A DNA stretch of 64,000 nucleotides from Apoda limacodes (lineage: Eukaryota; Arthropoda; Insecta; Lepidoptera; Limacodidae). The notes beneath the pieces were generated by a model that was given only the letters and a program-made list of their open reading frames with translations, had not been told where the DNA came from and made no database searches. The stretch is from the NCBI GenBank assembly GCA_946406115.1, contig OX291548.1, positions 5,940,373 through 6,004,372 on the forward strand. Direction: 5' to 3'. Below, piece after piece: positions 1 to 12,446 of the stretch (the first letter of the stretch is position 1; every line of letters begins with the position of its first letter). Made by a program: the position numbers and the translations under genes.

Positions 1-1029
1 TCGTATACTATGTAACTAAGTATGTCTTGTGATAGCCACGACTGCATGAGGGACGGTGCTCTAAATCTCCTAGTTATTTAGTTGTATTAATTCGTCCAAT
101 TATTGTTTTTCATATGTTAATGTCTTGGCTTCGTATATTTTGGGGTGTTTGAGCCTCATACTTTCCCACATCACTTGTTGATAAGGGTTCTTTTCTTTGC
201 TTAGGTGTAAAATTTAAGTAAAGGGTGAAGAAATAAGATTTCGTTATATTTATGTTCCTGAATACTTCTTAAGCTTGAAGGAACCTATTTAAGTTTTTAA
301 AAAGAATATTCTGTTGTAGATCTCATTAAGGGCAAATCCATACATCCAGAAGATTTACATGCGTGCATAATAGCAATAGGTTTATACTAGTCATAAAAAA
401 TGGACAGTTGTCCTTGTTTGTCAATGTCGGGAGGATAATTGATTTTGTCGAAGAGACGGACTTCTTTGGAACTAGTTAATTTTTCAAGTACACTGATTAT
501 TCACACTACTGGCTTCTCAGTGAAGGAAAACATGATAAGAAACTACTTGGACTATTGTCCAAATCGCCCTTAGTAAGGGGAGGCCATAGTCCACAGTCCG
601 GGATGTATGAGTCTGATAAGGAAGGTCTAATTTTCTTTTGTGTTCATACTCATTTAGCTAACTAAAAAACGCACCAGTTTGGTAAGCTTACATGCTTGAT
701 ATCAATTCTCAAAGATTTGTCTTTGAGTTGATAACATGTTTAAATTTGAATAATTACTTTTGATTAAGCAAACACTGCAAAAACAGCTCAACTAACTAAA
801 GTCAACAATTTAAATAAGTGCGTCTTAAAAGTTGCTTGTTGCTCGACGCTACGCATGGAGTGTAAATTTTCAATTCTGACAAGACAAGACAATCTGGGGA
901 TGACAAGTAGAAAGTGGTCTACTGCATGGTGTGTTATTACGTATACTGTGACCACGATTTCATTTACTCAAAGAAAATAATTTTTGACCATAATTTTTGT
1001 ATCTGATTTACTCGTATTTTTAAGTTTGA
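1..1029. other. No recognisable feature
   Basis: AT-rich sequence with short open frames only. I see no repeat family, RNA gene or coding signature here. Confidence 0.5.
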
Positions 1030-2335
1030 CATTCCGGCCGGGCAGTGGAGCGCGCGTTATTGGTGGAGCTCCACAGCTTCTAATCAAACGCCAATTAAAA
1101 ACAAATCTCACTAGTGCTAAAAAGTGTTAAAAATATGTGGAAACAGTGACAAATTGCAGTGAAAAAATTTCTGCTAAAAAACAAACAATAACAATAAAGT
1201 TATAAAGCATAAACAATATTAAGTGTTCAGTGAATTAAACGTCAAATAACAATCTAACTAGCGAACACATCGGCCGTGCTACCTATGAGTCATCGAAACG
1301 CCTATACGCACGTATGGAGAAGGCCTTAGGAACAAGCTACGAGGAATGCTACGAGGAGCGTAGACCAGCTACCAATACATCTACGGGGTAACTTACAAGA
1401 TAGAATTAATGCGCTACGACACTCGCCGCCGCGTTTAGATATTGTGTTGTCAAAAGCAATTTCAAACCATTACAAAAATAGCATTTACCACAACATTGCT
1501 TTCTATCTTATTTAAGTTTCAAACAAATGCTATCAATATGACAGAACTCTAACAGTTTTTAGAAGAGATGAAAATTTTAATGAAACAACAAACGGAAGAC
1601 ATAATATCTCAGCTCTCACGCAAAGCTAGCGCCTCGTACATTAAATATCACAAACTTATAGTCTAAGAATATTCTGCCTCAGGAAACTCTGAAGGACGCA
1701 AACGAAACCTATCAGTATCCCGAAGTCAACACGAAAGAAAAAAAAAATTGCGTTTCATTTTATGAGTGACAGAAGTAACTCTTTATCATCCTCGAAATTA
1801 ATTACGGATGAGAAGAGAAATGCATAGGACAAAGCCATCAGCCTCCAAAACTGTACACCAAAAAAGCAAAAACTAAATAAATTTAAAGCAACAAAAAAAA
1901 GTCCACAAGTCAGACTGGTCATCGTGAAGATTAAGACCACTACCTTCCATCCAAGAAATAACAACTAATAAAAATAGGAACCTTCAATGTAAGATCGTTG
2001 TCTTCTATAAAAAGATATCTAGAACTAGCACATGCATTAGAAAATATAAATTTCGACATTCTAGGACTAGCAGAAGTGAGGAAGTTAGGTTGCAAATAGA
2101 AGAAAGCCAAGATTACATTCTTTGTTACATGGGTGAATCAAAAGGCAAATATTGAGTAGGATTCCTGATAAAAAAGCACTTAAAAAATAACATAGTGACC
2201 TTAACTGGATTGTCAAAAAGAGAAGCATTACTGCAGTTAAATATAGATACATAAAATATCATTAATCCAAGTGTATGCACCAACCAAGATCGCAAGTAAA
2301 AATGAAATCAAGAAATTCTATGAAGACCTTTAAAA
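1030..2335 (+). mobile_element. 5' remnant of an RTE-type LINE
   Basis: A GC-richer stretch starting near 1030 looks like the 5' leader of a non-LTR retrotransposon. Around 1537-1660 a decayed frame starting MTEL, then an in-frame stop, then QFLEEMKILMKQQTEDI suggests a coiled-coil ORF1. From 1974 a frame reads IGTFNVRSL, the classic N-terminal motif of the apurinic-endonuclease-like domain of RTE-clade LINEs, followed by FDILGLAEVRKLG. After stops at 2097 and beyond, another frame near 2270 reads VYAPTKIASKNEIKKFYEDL, also typical of RTE endonucleases. The element breaks off near 2335. Family knowledge: RTE endonuclease nicks target DNA to prime reverse transcription. Frames are interrupted many times, so this is a relic. 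A 3' RTE remnant in the same orientation lies at 4985-5225 and may be the other end of the same insertion (inference). Confidence 0.65.
1974..2332 (+). pseudogene. RTE endonuclease domain, broken
   Basis: Open from 1974 to a TAG at 2097, reading IGTFNVRSLSSIKRYLELA and then NFDILGLAEVRKLG. The N in GTFNVR and the E in AEVRK are the metal-binding residues expected of exonuclease-endonuclease-phosphatase domains. Reading resumes in the same or shifted frames, with ILCYMGESKGKY and a final YAPTKIASKNEIKKFYEDL block. Only the N-terminal half of the domain is present; the catalytic C-terminal SDH block and the reverse transcriptase are missing. At least two stops and one frameshift make it non-functional. 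Confidence 0.65.
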
Positions 2336-4984
2336 AGTACATGATTGAGGGGCTTAGGATAAGGCTGCTTTAAGGGCTTGTTTTTGCGATTTATGGATTT
2401 GAAGTCGGTTTATTAGATAAACCCTAATGTACAAAATAAATTTTTCAGTTGGTCGTTAAAGTCAAATATTAAAGAAACTTAGAACTTTCTTTCATTTTTC
2501 TTCGAAACCCTAAATTAATTAAGCGAACCTATCTATGAAATAGATAGAAAGTATAGGAAACAACAGGGTTCGGTTTTTCACCACATAATACGGAACCCTG
2601 AAAACAAATGGTTATAAATTCATGACGAAACTAGAAGCGTTCAATAAATTACTTTTGAATATTTGTCTACGTAGGTATATACCTACCGCTTAAGAACTGA
2701 CGGACAGATATGACAAAACTGTATAGTGGCTAACCTTTTCTTCCTACAATTATCAAATGGGAGAATGGATGGACATGACGAAATCTGTTTTTGCTATGTG
2801 ACTACGGAACCCTTATATTTAACATACAGATGCACGTACAGTTTGACGAATCTATAGATAAACTACGTAACATTTGGTTTCAACCACGTAACCCTAAGAG
2901 TTAAACCATAAAACTCAGTTTTTCTTACAATCTCACAGGCGGAATAAAATGTCAAAATGGTTATCGACTTTGTTAGGCCTACCGTACAGTCCGGTAAAAT
3001 ACTGTGCGTTTTTTTTTTAAATTTGTAAGGTGTGAATGACAAAATATTGCGCACTGCAATAAGTCACTTGTGGATTTCCGTAGTTTGCTGCAGATTTGTT
3101 GCGGCTCGTTACCGCAAAGAATCTTTGCACATTATGCATTTAGGTATTTGAAATCCCACGCACAACGCAAAAAACATTTACAGATCGCCACAATAGTGAC
3201 TAACTGAACTGTTGTCACCACGCGTTTTACAGATAGGTAAAGGCTTTTATTTTCATTTTTACTGATAGTCTCCAATCTAATCGCTTTGTTTTAATGAATT
3301 TGAAGGATAATAATTCGTATCAAATTCTGTATGAATCAAGTTCAAATCAATCTGATGCCTTACAATTTTGAATATGCACCGCAACACGCCGCAAATTCGG
3401 AGCTATAATTCTATCGTGAATTGTATTGTTAAGTTAATTTCATTCATAGTGATGCCTTCGCTACACAAAAACTTAAACACATGGCCGGTCTAGAGATCGA
3501 GACCGGTAATAGCTCGTCTATATAATCAAAGACAAAATGATGCAATTTCAGATTTTCTGTGACCAATCCTTATAAAATTAAAATAATAGCAATCAGTGTC
3601 GTCTTAACCCTTCCGTACAGCTATGTAAAAAAATCCAAATCGGTTTGTAAATGACAGAGTTTAGAGGTAACAAATATTTAACAAAAAACACACAACTGAA
3701 TTGAGAACCTCATCCTTTTTGAAGTCGGTTAAAAAGAACATTACCCAGTGCTTTTTATACTTATCTTAGGAATTCGTGCAATAGTTTCTTCACGAAAATA
3801 GATTACGAGTGAAATTGATAAATCGATTCAATGGCAACGCATTATGATATTGTCATTTAAATATAATATTAACTATGGCTTTAGAAATAAAGTAATTAGA
3901 GAGATTTGAGTGTTTAGATTTAAAAATTATGGGAGACGCCAATTGCTTTTGCCAATCAGCTTAGCCCACTTTGACATAATGAGTGTTTTGATACTTCGCT
4001 GGTCCGGAAGCTCCAAGTGAATATATAAAAATGTTGAAAAGCAGCGACATCACTCCACTTGCCCGAATATATTTAGAAACTCATTTCATTCACGTATTTC
4101 CAAATTAAACGATTAAGTTGTTTAGGTGTTGCACAAATGTTGTCAAAACTTTTCACCTTTCTGTTTTTTCTCTTCTCGTGTTGTTCCTGGAGTTGTAAAT
4201 CACCATTTTGTGTTTAGACCTAGACTTTTTATTCTCATTTGTTCTTTATGTTAAATCAACTAATAATGAAAGGCTTTTAATTGAATTGTATTTTCAGGTT
4301 CGTAGCTTGGATGAAAATACTTTTTTACTGAGAGTGAAGACACTATTTGGATAAACAAGCCACACCTGCATTGAACTGCAACATTCAACGGTTAAGCACT
4401 TCTCAAAAGCGCTAGTTGATCTTTCTATAAATAAGAAAGCAGACATTATTTACACTACTTCACGAAATCACAGAACAAACAGATAATTCGTCCAGCTACA
4501 GTGACTGACCGAGACTATGTTTGTTTTGACAACTTTTTTTTTTTAACGCGCCTCTGGAATTAAACCTACTAATCGTTACAGAGAGAGGCTGTAACAATTG
4601 CTGAGTTATGGAAGGAAAAACACAAATACCTTCCCGCATTTACAATATTATTATAGATTCTCATGTACATTTTTGTAAACTTACAGATGATCAAAGCTTC
4701 CAAAAGCTTAATGGACCTTATCAATAAAATTATAAAATTAAAAAATTCAAAGTTCAAAATCTTTTTATTTAAATTATTTTCTAGGAACACTTTCGAATCG
4801 TCAAGAGAATTAACTACAATTTGCTTTACTGAATATTAAGGATACTTTTATATTGCGAGCGCCCAATAAGAACTCTTTGTAAAACTACAAATGAAGTATA
4901 ATATGTAAATGTGAATTAATTAATAATTCTACATATTTTGTACTGAAACACTTCATAAACTAGCTTTATAATGTAAAGCTGCTC
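2336..4984. repeat. Fragments of 'GGTTCCGTA' interspersed repeat in unannotated DNA
   Basis: Short pieces such as those at about 2566-2602 and 2790-2815 carry ACGGAACCCT or its complement, and 3600-3625 carries CCTTCCGTACAG. This is the start or end signature of a very common lepidopteran interspersed repeat. The pieces are too short and diverged to bound. The remainder, including the small open frames at 2863-3054 and 4569-4790, shows nothing I recognise. Confidence 0.35.
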
Positions 4985-5225
4985 AGAGATCGGTTTCGGT
5001 GATTCTTTTCGCGATAAAGTCCAATATAAGGAGGTTGTCCGAAGAACCAAAGCTAGCAGGATATATACATAGTTCTCATAGCTGGTAAATCTAACTATCT
5101 GGCCAGAAAGTATCTACTGTGGCGTCCACGGATTGGAAACGCAGTGTATGACGGTCTTCTACCAGGTGGACAAAGAACACGTTACAGCTTCAGCTGTTGA
5201 TGGATGAGGACGGATCAGGACCTTA
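4985..5225 (+). mobile_element. RTE-type LINE 3' coding remnant
   Basis: Translating the plus strand gives broken segments resembling the C-terminal end of RTE-clade ORF2: a KLAGYIHSS block (compare AGHI) and then DWKRSV..RSSTRWTK (family pattern: R-R-P-x-x-R-W-x-D-D). The same C-terminal block is better preserved at 40095-40355. No start, several stops, no RT core. It may be the 3' half of the insertion whose 5' part lies at 1030-2335, with about 2.6 kb lost or replaced between. Confidence 0.5.
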
Positions 5226-5366
5226 ATTTGCAAAATGCAATTAACGTACATAATACATTTATTTACAAAATACAATTAATTTAAAAAATAAAATATATTT
5301 ACGATATATAATAAATTTACAAAATATTTTTTTTTACAAAATACAAATTTATTTTACAAAATACCA
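5226..5366. repeat. AT-rich degenerate tandem repeat
   Basis: A unit close to TTTACAAAATACAATTAAT recurs about six times with drift in length, directly after the RTE 3' remnant. It may be the expanded simple-sequence tail of that LINE (inference). Confidence 0.5.
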
Positions 5367-5804
5367 TGAATTTCTGACAACAGCATAAGTATTTGCAGCA
5401 GACATATTTGCTGAGGTGCAGATTGATATAGGTCCACTTATTTGGTCCACACTAGAGGGTTGTGGAATGTGAGAGTGCGCGGCAGACGAGGTACTCGTGG
5501 CGCGTAATGGGCACGGGCAGTAATGTGCGTCGACGACATACTCGTATGTTTTTCCAGAAAATACTACACATTATTAAACTATATATACTTTTCATTATTT
5601 TGTTTATAAAAAATTTAGGCTATTTTCAAACAAGTATAGCTGTCCAGACATTGAACAGAGGGATGGAAAAAAAATTCGCGAACCCCGTATCATTATATAG
5701 AGCTTTAAAATGCATTTTAGTTTTCGGACTTTTTTTCTCTAAGATTCATAGTTTGTAAATTGTTGGTCATATTATTAGTTACATAGTTATTATTCCAAAG
5801 TTAC

Positions 5805-6185
5805 ACCCGGGAATTCCGTGCAGCCCACAATGTTGCGAAATCTACATAGCTCTCTCATCGACCGTTGTTAGAGTTACGTACCCAAAAGGTAAGTAGCGGG
5901 ACCCTATTACTAAGACTCCGCTGTCCGTCCGTCAGTCAACAACAAACGTGATTTTTTTGCTCGTTTTTGCTCGATATTGATAACGGCACTACTTAAGCAG
6001 GCAGACGCTTAAAATATTCACAGAATATTCAGTTATAGTCACTTTAAAAATAAATTATTATATTAAAATAAAACAAATATTTAAGGGGTCTCCCATACAA
6101 AAAACGTGATATTTTTGACGTTTTTATAGATTATGGTACGGAACCCTTTGTGCACGAGTCCAACTCGCACTTGGCCGATTTTTTT
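5805..6185 (+). repeat. 'GGTTCCGTA' interspersed repeat, copy with both ends
   Basis: Starts with TACGTACCCAAAAGGTAAG near 5875, continues through CTGTCCGTCCGTCAGTC near 5921, and ends with ATGGTACGGAACCCTTTGTG and GAGTCCAACTCGCACTTGG before a T-run at 6180. The same order of blocks is seen at 31175-31485. No coding capacity. It is a familiar lepidopteran dispersed repeat; I do not assign a class. Confidence 0.7.
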
Positions 6186-6189
6186 CCTA

Positions 6190-8084
6190 TGTGACTCGTC
6201 CATTTAGTCCTTGCAGTGAAACGCTGGCTGGTAAGATGCTTGAACGGAACGGAACGGCAAGCGTGTCAAAACTGTCGTATGACTCTAGTAACCCTCGCTA
6301 GCCACATTAAACACTAGGCTCAATTATGCCTGTCTCGTGTACTGACCAACTTAGCTCACTTGTATCATTCATAATGTAGTTATCCTATATTAATAAAAGT
6401 ATGTAAAGGTCAAATTAAATCTTAACTGTATATTATCCATTTCTATGAATCATTGACATTTTCACTGGCTCTTATCGAACCGGCACAAAACAAACATGTT
6501 TCCTTAAAGGGTAAGCCAGCATTGATATGAAAAACAACAGATAAAGTAACATGACACTGTTAGCTCGGAATCCTTCGTAACAAGAAGCAAGAGAAGGGCT
6601 TCTTATGTGACATTTACACTAATTTAAATTTAACATTTATGATCATTAGATAAGATTCACATGTTAATTTTGTTTTTTAATATCAATGGTAGGCAGTGAC
6701 CAAAAACTTTGACTTGCTGCAATCCTTGCATAGATGTTTTGCTTAATCCACTCACAGGCGATGCTCTTGTAGCCGCTCCACACTCTCATACACGTTCGAA
6801 GGTCAAAGGTACATCATATCGATCTCATCTTTTCGATATACATAAATTTCTAGATCTGATGATTATAATAATAATGCCAAAAATACTTAACATGTCAGCA
6901 AGGTACACAACGAAAAATATGCAAATAAAAACATACTTTTTTATTTATTTAAATAGCTTCAACCCTGTAAATACAATAACTTAATCAAAAATTAAACTTA
7001 TATATGTTAGGATTATAGTATATATATATATATATATATAATTTTTATACAGTTGTAAAAAAAAACTTAATGTCCCTGACCAAACATTTTTAACAATAGA
7101 GTTTTGTTTTCCTAACGCTTATGTAAATATTTATTTTAAAGTGGCTTTATTCCTGAAAACTATCATAGCCCTAATTAAAACGGTCTAATAAACACGCCGG
7201 CCCTCCTCTTCTAAAAGAAGACGTAAAATTAGATGCATACTAGCTTTAACGCGGTAGTAACTTATCGTACTATAAAACGAGATCATAACGTTTGGACTGT
7301 ACCTTGGATTTTAAGGTTTGGTGGAGACTGGTTAGCAAAACACGTTTTATTTTAAACACGAATTTTAAGTCCAGTGTCCACACACATACCTTGCCTCAAT
7401 ACCAGCTACACCCACGGGAAATTTTGGTCCTTCCATATTAGGCCTTTGTATTTTTCTGTAGTAACAGTACGAATAAACTCTTGAGCCCACAAGTCAATAA
7501 TTGTAACCAGACTTAAGCGCCATCAGGCTAGGACCAGAGAACTAGGGCTCTGATATCATCGCAGTGACCAGGCTTCCTAAAGTCGCTTCAAGGTTGAACC
7601 CATTTCAGAGAGTATCAAAAACAAGTAATCCTTTTTTTACAAATATTACTGACTAGATATACCTATCCTTAGGTATAATATATGAAAATATAACCAAAGT
7701 TATCTATCAATTTTTTATGAAGATTTAGCTGTTTTAGCGACTTATTGATTATGTTCTAACAGAAATTACAGTTAGAACATAATAATTAATAATTTAAAGT
7801 ATTTTATAATGATTTGGAAAAAAATTATTAAATTAACGTTTTAAATTAAAAAAAAAATCGGAACTTTTATGGAACTACGTTTAGTGGCATCTGTAGGTGA
7901 CAAGACAAGAAGGCCAGCTTTCTTGCCACCTTACCACATGAACAAAATGTTTGTTGATATAAGTATTGTATTAAGGAATAGTTTCGTTTAAATTATATAA
8001 GTTTTATATAATATTATTATAATTTGTTACAACTGCGTAGTCGTGAACGAGAAAATAATTTGCTTTCAATAAGCAAATAGGTAG
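6190..8084. other. No gene seen; (TA)n inside
   Basis: Open frames such as 6709-6984 have no recognisable motif and AT-driven composition. A (TA)n run lies at about 7018-7041. Nothing else could be supported. Confidence 0.45.
7018..7041. repeat. (TA)n microsatellite
   Basis: About 12 perfect TA units. Confidence 0.9.
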
Positions 8085-8087
8085 CCA

Positions 8088-8250
8088 TAGTAAAGAGTTG
8101 TAGGCTGAGTCGTTAAAATTGACATCAATAATAAAAAAAAACACCCTGTCTCCAGACAAACACAAATAATAAATGTTTGTTTTGTGCGGGAATTGAACCC
8201 ACGTCACTAGATTCAGCAGTCGGCTAACCACTGAGCCACGGAGCCGAACT
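8088..8250 (-). mobile_element. tRNA-derived SINE (minus strand)
   Basis: On the minus strand the head reads GGCTCCGTGGCTCAGTGGTT, matching a Pol III A box (8229-8241 on plus), followed 35-40 nt later by a B-box-like GGGTTCAATTCCCGC (8187-8201). A body with a conserved ACAAACATTTATTATTTGTG-like segment follows, as in lepidopteran tRNA-derived SINEs. The short frame at 8004-8231 is a by-product of this repeat. Confidence 0.7.
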
Positions 8251-8576
8251 GGCAGAACTGGCAGATGTTTTTAACATACTATAATAAAATACATTTTCAA
8301 CATACTATATTCCAAATAAAAAATACTCATACTGTCTGTGGTTTTTATTCGAAACGATGATTTAATAAATGAATCACAAAAGCAGATTCGTTGACAATAA
8401 CTATTATTTTTTTTTAAATATATCTGTTTAATTTCTTTGTAAACAGTCTCCAATAAATATAAAAAATCAAACCACTAATATGAAATTTGTTATTGAAACT
8501 TCAAGTTTACTTTTTGTTCATTTTCGAAGGTGCCTGGCGTAAAACTAAGTAAAGGGGCTTTCGAGTGAAAAGTGCC

Positions 8577-8638
8577 GGCAATCTCTAAAAGCTTCCGATT
8601 GCAGACAGAGCTCTCAATCTTACTAAGAACTTAAGACT
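8577..8638. repeat. Dispersed ~60-bp repeat, copy 1
   Basis: Shares AATCTCTAAAAGCTT, a GATTG..GACAGAG block and ATCTTACTAAGAACTT with 10499-10556. No further homology recognised. Confidence 0.6.
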
Positions 8639-9137
8639 TACGCTACCCAATGCATTACTTTTAACGTGAGATGAAAACCCAAAGTCATGTTTCAGTGAAA
8701 AAAAAACTGAGCTTAGGGACATTTCCTTGAGTCAGTTTTATACTTTTCATATATATTACAGTTTGCGTAATGATACCCTCATAAAAAATTAACATATTGA
8801 TTTGTGGTAACATTTGTTGTTTATAAACATGTCCAGCGTAGCACATAGCTGGCGTAATAATGGTTTTGCAGAATTATGCTTATGTCTCTTTCCTATATAA
8901 TGCTTTGCAAAATATAAGCGCTTTCTTGCTCCCGGGATAATAATAGTGACTTTTGTTTTGCTTAATTACACAATTTTAATCAAATTGGTTTCTTCTTTTA
9001 CGCCGAAAAAATCTCGTATTTCTTTTTATACGCAGAAATAAAATTGAAACAAACTGGATTCCATATATATATATTGGTTTTTTTTTTTCTAAATTTTAAG
9101 AACTTGCATATTAATCTACACGCTTTAATTATTTAAT

Positions 9138-9207
9138 GGTTTGCTTTTATTACAATATGACGTTTTTTTATTGTAACGACTGAAAGCGTTACGTCGTGGT
9201 GGAGCAT
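9138..9207. repeat. Perfect 70-bp direct repeat, left copy
   Basis: Identical over 70 bp to 9637-9706. Contains GACTGAAAGCGTTACGTCGT. The pair brackets a 430-bp unit that is also found, without the 70-bp flanks, at 11233-11662. Confidence 0.9.
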
Positions 9208-9635
9208 TATACATGGACAAACCCTAGGCTATAATACAATTACTTTGTTTTCTGTTACTATTACAGTGAACTACATTGTATTGTTCACAACTACTTGTAG
9301 TGAATAGCGAAATGCTACGGTAATTATATACAGCGTTATGCTAATGCCTTCTGCCCAAATAAAGCCAAGATGAAATATAAAAGCTCGCTTCTAGACTAAT
9401 TACACAGAACCTCGTACCTAATGCTCCCCGTAACTAATTGTTTAATTTTAGTCTACAGTTATACTGACTGCTGCTTTTTCCATGTTTTACTTTTGAAAGT
9501 TTTTGTACAAACTGCGTTACACTAAATATTCGTAACTTTAAACATTTCGCTACTCGCATCGCGTTATTATCAAATACTGCTTTTGACAAAAGTCACAAAA
9601 TGCATATACCAGGAAGTTATAAAGTGACCAGAATT
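9206..9635. repeat. 430-bp dispersed unit, copy 1
   Basis: Same length as, and about 97-98 percent identical by eye to, 11233-11662. Starts ATTATACATGG, ends GTGACCAGAATT. Inside is AAATATAAAAGCTCG, a good TATA box in both copies. No inverted termini and no ORF. It could be a solo LTR or a non-autonomous element; class unknown. Confidence 0.85.
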
Positions 9636-9636
9636 G

Positions 9637-9706
9637 GGTTTGCTTTTATTACAATATGACGTTTTTTTATTGTAACGACTGAAAGCGTTACGTCGTGGTG
9701 GAGCAT
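9637..9706. repeat. Perfect 70-bp direct repeat, right copy
   Basis: Identical to 9138-9207 (see there). Far longer than normal target-site duplications, so it is either a terminal repeat or the result of a local duplication. Confidence 0.9.
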
Positions 9707-9784
9707 CAATTAAAATTTCCTTTGTACTAATTAAAATAGCAATAAAAGGATGCATTTGGATACATAGATGACGTAAAAAAAAAA

Positions 9785-9904
9785 TTACAATTGTGGGTTT
9801 TTAGCATTAGGTAAAAGTTGCTTCTATTGTGTATTTTTTTAAGATTATAAAAAAATACACAATAGAAGCAACTTTTACTTAATGCTAAAAACCCACAATT
9901 GTTA
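9785..9904. mobile_element. Hairpin MITE with TTA target duplication
   Basis: A 114-bp near-perfect palindrome (9788-9901) starts CAATTGTGGGTTTTTAGC and ends with its complement; arms are about 52 bp with a loop of about 9 nt near 9841. It is flanked on both sides by TTA (9785-9787, 9902-9904). A 3-bp TWA duplication is the mark of PIF/Harbinger-type transposition (family knowledge); assignment is inference because no transposase is present. The RNA of either strand would fold into a long hairpin. Confidence 0.7.
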
Positions 9905-9906
9905 TT

Positions 9907-10494
9907 TTTTTAACTAACTTGATCTTTTTTCATTTAATATATCATTATGACTGATTTTTTTTGAAAAAAAACGTTTATTGTATTATTTATAAACGTATCG
10001 TCCATCGGTTTCCTGCAGCTGTAACCAGGTCATCTGGCCGCCTGCCCATTTGAGCCCAGTCTGAGTTATGTCGGTAACTTAGGTTTTTCGGTGAATTTCG
10101 TAAAAGTTTAAAAAAATTTAACCATAGATAGCCCTTTATATAGCTTGGAGCTTCGGAGCTTTCAGTTCAAAAGGCCAACAGTTAGAAACCACGTTTCTAT
10201 ACCATAAGTCATCACATGCAACACACACATATTGAAGACTCATTGCAATCAGAAATTGAAGTATACCCAAATTATAAAATCAGCCAAGTGCGTATTAGCC
10301 CATACTCAGTTATGCAAAGTTAAGGTTGGGTGACTCAGTTTAAAAAAAGTTTTTAAGTTTAATTTTACCTTCCGTAAAAACTAATCTTACCAGTAGTATG
10401 TAGTTGTAGTAGATTATATGTATTTTAGAAGTCGGAAGATTGCAACATAAAATTTTACAACGCCATAAGTTGGTAACCCTGCGATGCAGCTTTT
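9907..10494. other. No recognisable feature
   Basis: AT-rich sequence. A GC-richer patch at about 10010-10070 (CAGCTGTAACCAGG, CATCTGGCCGCCTG) may be an old LINE fragment but cannot be assigned. Confidence 0.4.
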
Positions 10495-10498
10495 GCTG

Positions 10499-10556
10499 GT
10501 AATCTCTAAAAGCTTTTGATTGTAGACAGAGCATTTAATCTTACTAAGAACTTTTA
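10499..10556. repeat. Dispersed ~60-bp repeat, copy 2
   Basis: Matches 8577-8638 with a few substitutions. Confidence 0.6.
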
Positions 10557-10860
10557 AAACCCGAAGCTCTCGAGGTGAGGCAACCAAAAAAAATAAGGGA
10601 AATTTTAATCTGCATTAATAATATTTGCACTCATATATTTTTTCCACTCCAAATTTAATTTTCTATGTAATTATCACTGTATTGTCTGAGACTAAACTAA
10701 ATACTTACTTATATAATAATAATGTTCAAATTTATAAATAACGACGTAACAAAAATATACTAAGCTTTCATGTTGTCAGTACTAAAATTTACGCTTAGTC
10801 TTTCTACAGTCAGGACATTAATTCGGCGGTTTCTTACTATTTGAACTACGATCAAATTTA

Positions 10861-10944
10861 TTATTTCAGTGACTATCCAACTATTTTATTATTTCAGTGA
10901 CTATCCAACTATTTTATTATTTCAGTGACTATCCAACTATTTTT
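10861..10944. repeat. 28-bp x 3 tandem repeat
   Basis: Three consecutive units beginning TTATTTCAGTGACTATCC; identical except for the last base of the third. The open frame at 10925-11167 begins inside it and is not supported as a gene. Confidence 0.95.
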
Positions 10945-11232
10945 AACAAAGCACCTTCACAAAGTCATCCACTCCTCTCATTCATTACACACCGTCTTAA
11001 ATTTAGAAATAAAAATAAATAAAATAAATTTAGAAAGCTATAGCTGTTGTTCGTTTAAATGGAATTCGATTATAATTATTCCCGATTTTTTTAAATATTC
11101 TAGTGTAAAAGTCTTTGTCCTTCTCTGTCTTGACAACTATCTCTGTGCTAAATTTCAGTTTAATTAGATGCTCCGTTGCGGCGTAATTGAGAAACAAACA
11201 TACAAACTATTAAATTTATAGTATTAGTTAGG

Positions 11233-11662
11233 ATTATACATGGACAAACCCTAGGCTATAATACAATTACTTTGTTTTCTGTTACTATTACAGTGAACTA
11301 CATTGTATTGTTCACAACTACTTGTAGTGAATAGCGAAATTCTACGGTAATTGTATACAGCGTTATGCTAATGCCTTCTGCCCAAATAAAGCCAAGATGA
11401 AATATAAAAGCTCGCTTCCAGACTAATTACACAGAACCTCGCACCTAATGCTCCCCGTAACTAATTGTTTAATTTTAGTCTACAGTTATAATGACTGCTG
11501 CTTATTCCATGTTTTACTTTTGAAAGTTTTTGTACAAACTGCGTTACACTAAATATTCGTAACTTTAAACATTTCGCTACTCGCATCGCGTTATTATCAA
11601 ATACTGCTATTGACAAAAGTCACAAAATGCATATACTAGGGAGTTACAAAGTGACCAGAATT
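11233..11662. repeat. 430-bp dispersed unit, copy 2
   Basis: Direct-orientation partner of 9206-9635 with about ten substitutions, including the same internal TATA box (AAATATAAAAGCTCG). Lacks the 70-bp flanks of copy 1, which fixes the unit boundaries at ATTATACATGG and CCAGAATT. Confidence 0.85.
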
Positions 11663-12446
11663 TTTGTTGAATGAAGCTTCTAGTTGGTTTGTCTGCCTAA
11701 ATCCTTAGTCAGTTTTGACCAACTTCCCTATATCGTGCTTCAATTCTGCAATCACTTGCTTTAAGTTTAAGTTACAATGGAATATAAAGAAAACGTGTAT
11801 CAGTCTGCCTGTTTTCATCAAAATTTCAATTTTAACCAATAGTGTATCACAATATATAAAACTGTATATTCTTACATACTGAATGTTAAGTTTTGAACGT
11901 TCAATTTAACGTTCACTGTACATATACGTTTAGATACGTTTAATATAACTTTACTGAGCCATCTTTACTTTACTTTTATTAACTATTCTCGTAACACACC
12001 TATGTCGATGTTAATAGGCCCAAACGGTTATCATTATAAATTACATAAGTACCTACCCATGTACAAATATATATGAACAACTCTCCTTAACTCCTGTTTT
12101 GTATTTTATATTTTAAAAAAACTATCTTTCAAACTGGCATCCTGATTTATGTGACGTATTCTTGTCAAAATTTAAAATCCACCTCCTGCAATTTAACTTT
12201 ACATTGTAGGTTCTCCCATTATTCACTGCGAGACGCTTTTGTCGTTGAAATGTTTATCTCGCTCTTGTGTCGTTTTTGTCCCATAATATATAGTTTTGGC
12301 TTGTAAATTTATGTATTTTTATGACATACACTTATTATGTTTGTCATATGGGCAATAATTAAGCTCATAATAACTCATATACCTACTTTTCAATTAATCT
12401 ATCAATCAATATATTTTTATTTCAGAAAAGTAGTCCATTATAATTA
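11663..12446. other. No gene; donor of a 26-bp filler
   Basis: AT-rich, no recognised element. Positions 12192-12217 are identical to 13522-13547 inside the neighbouring palindromic retroelement. Confidence 0.5.

Noticed and set aside
6709..6984. 91-codon frame as a gene
   Set aside because: AT-driven composition in the second half, no motif, no supporting context.
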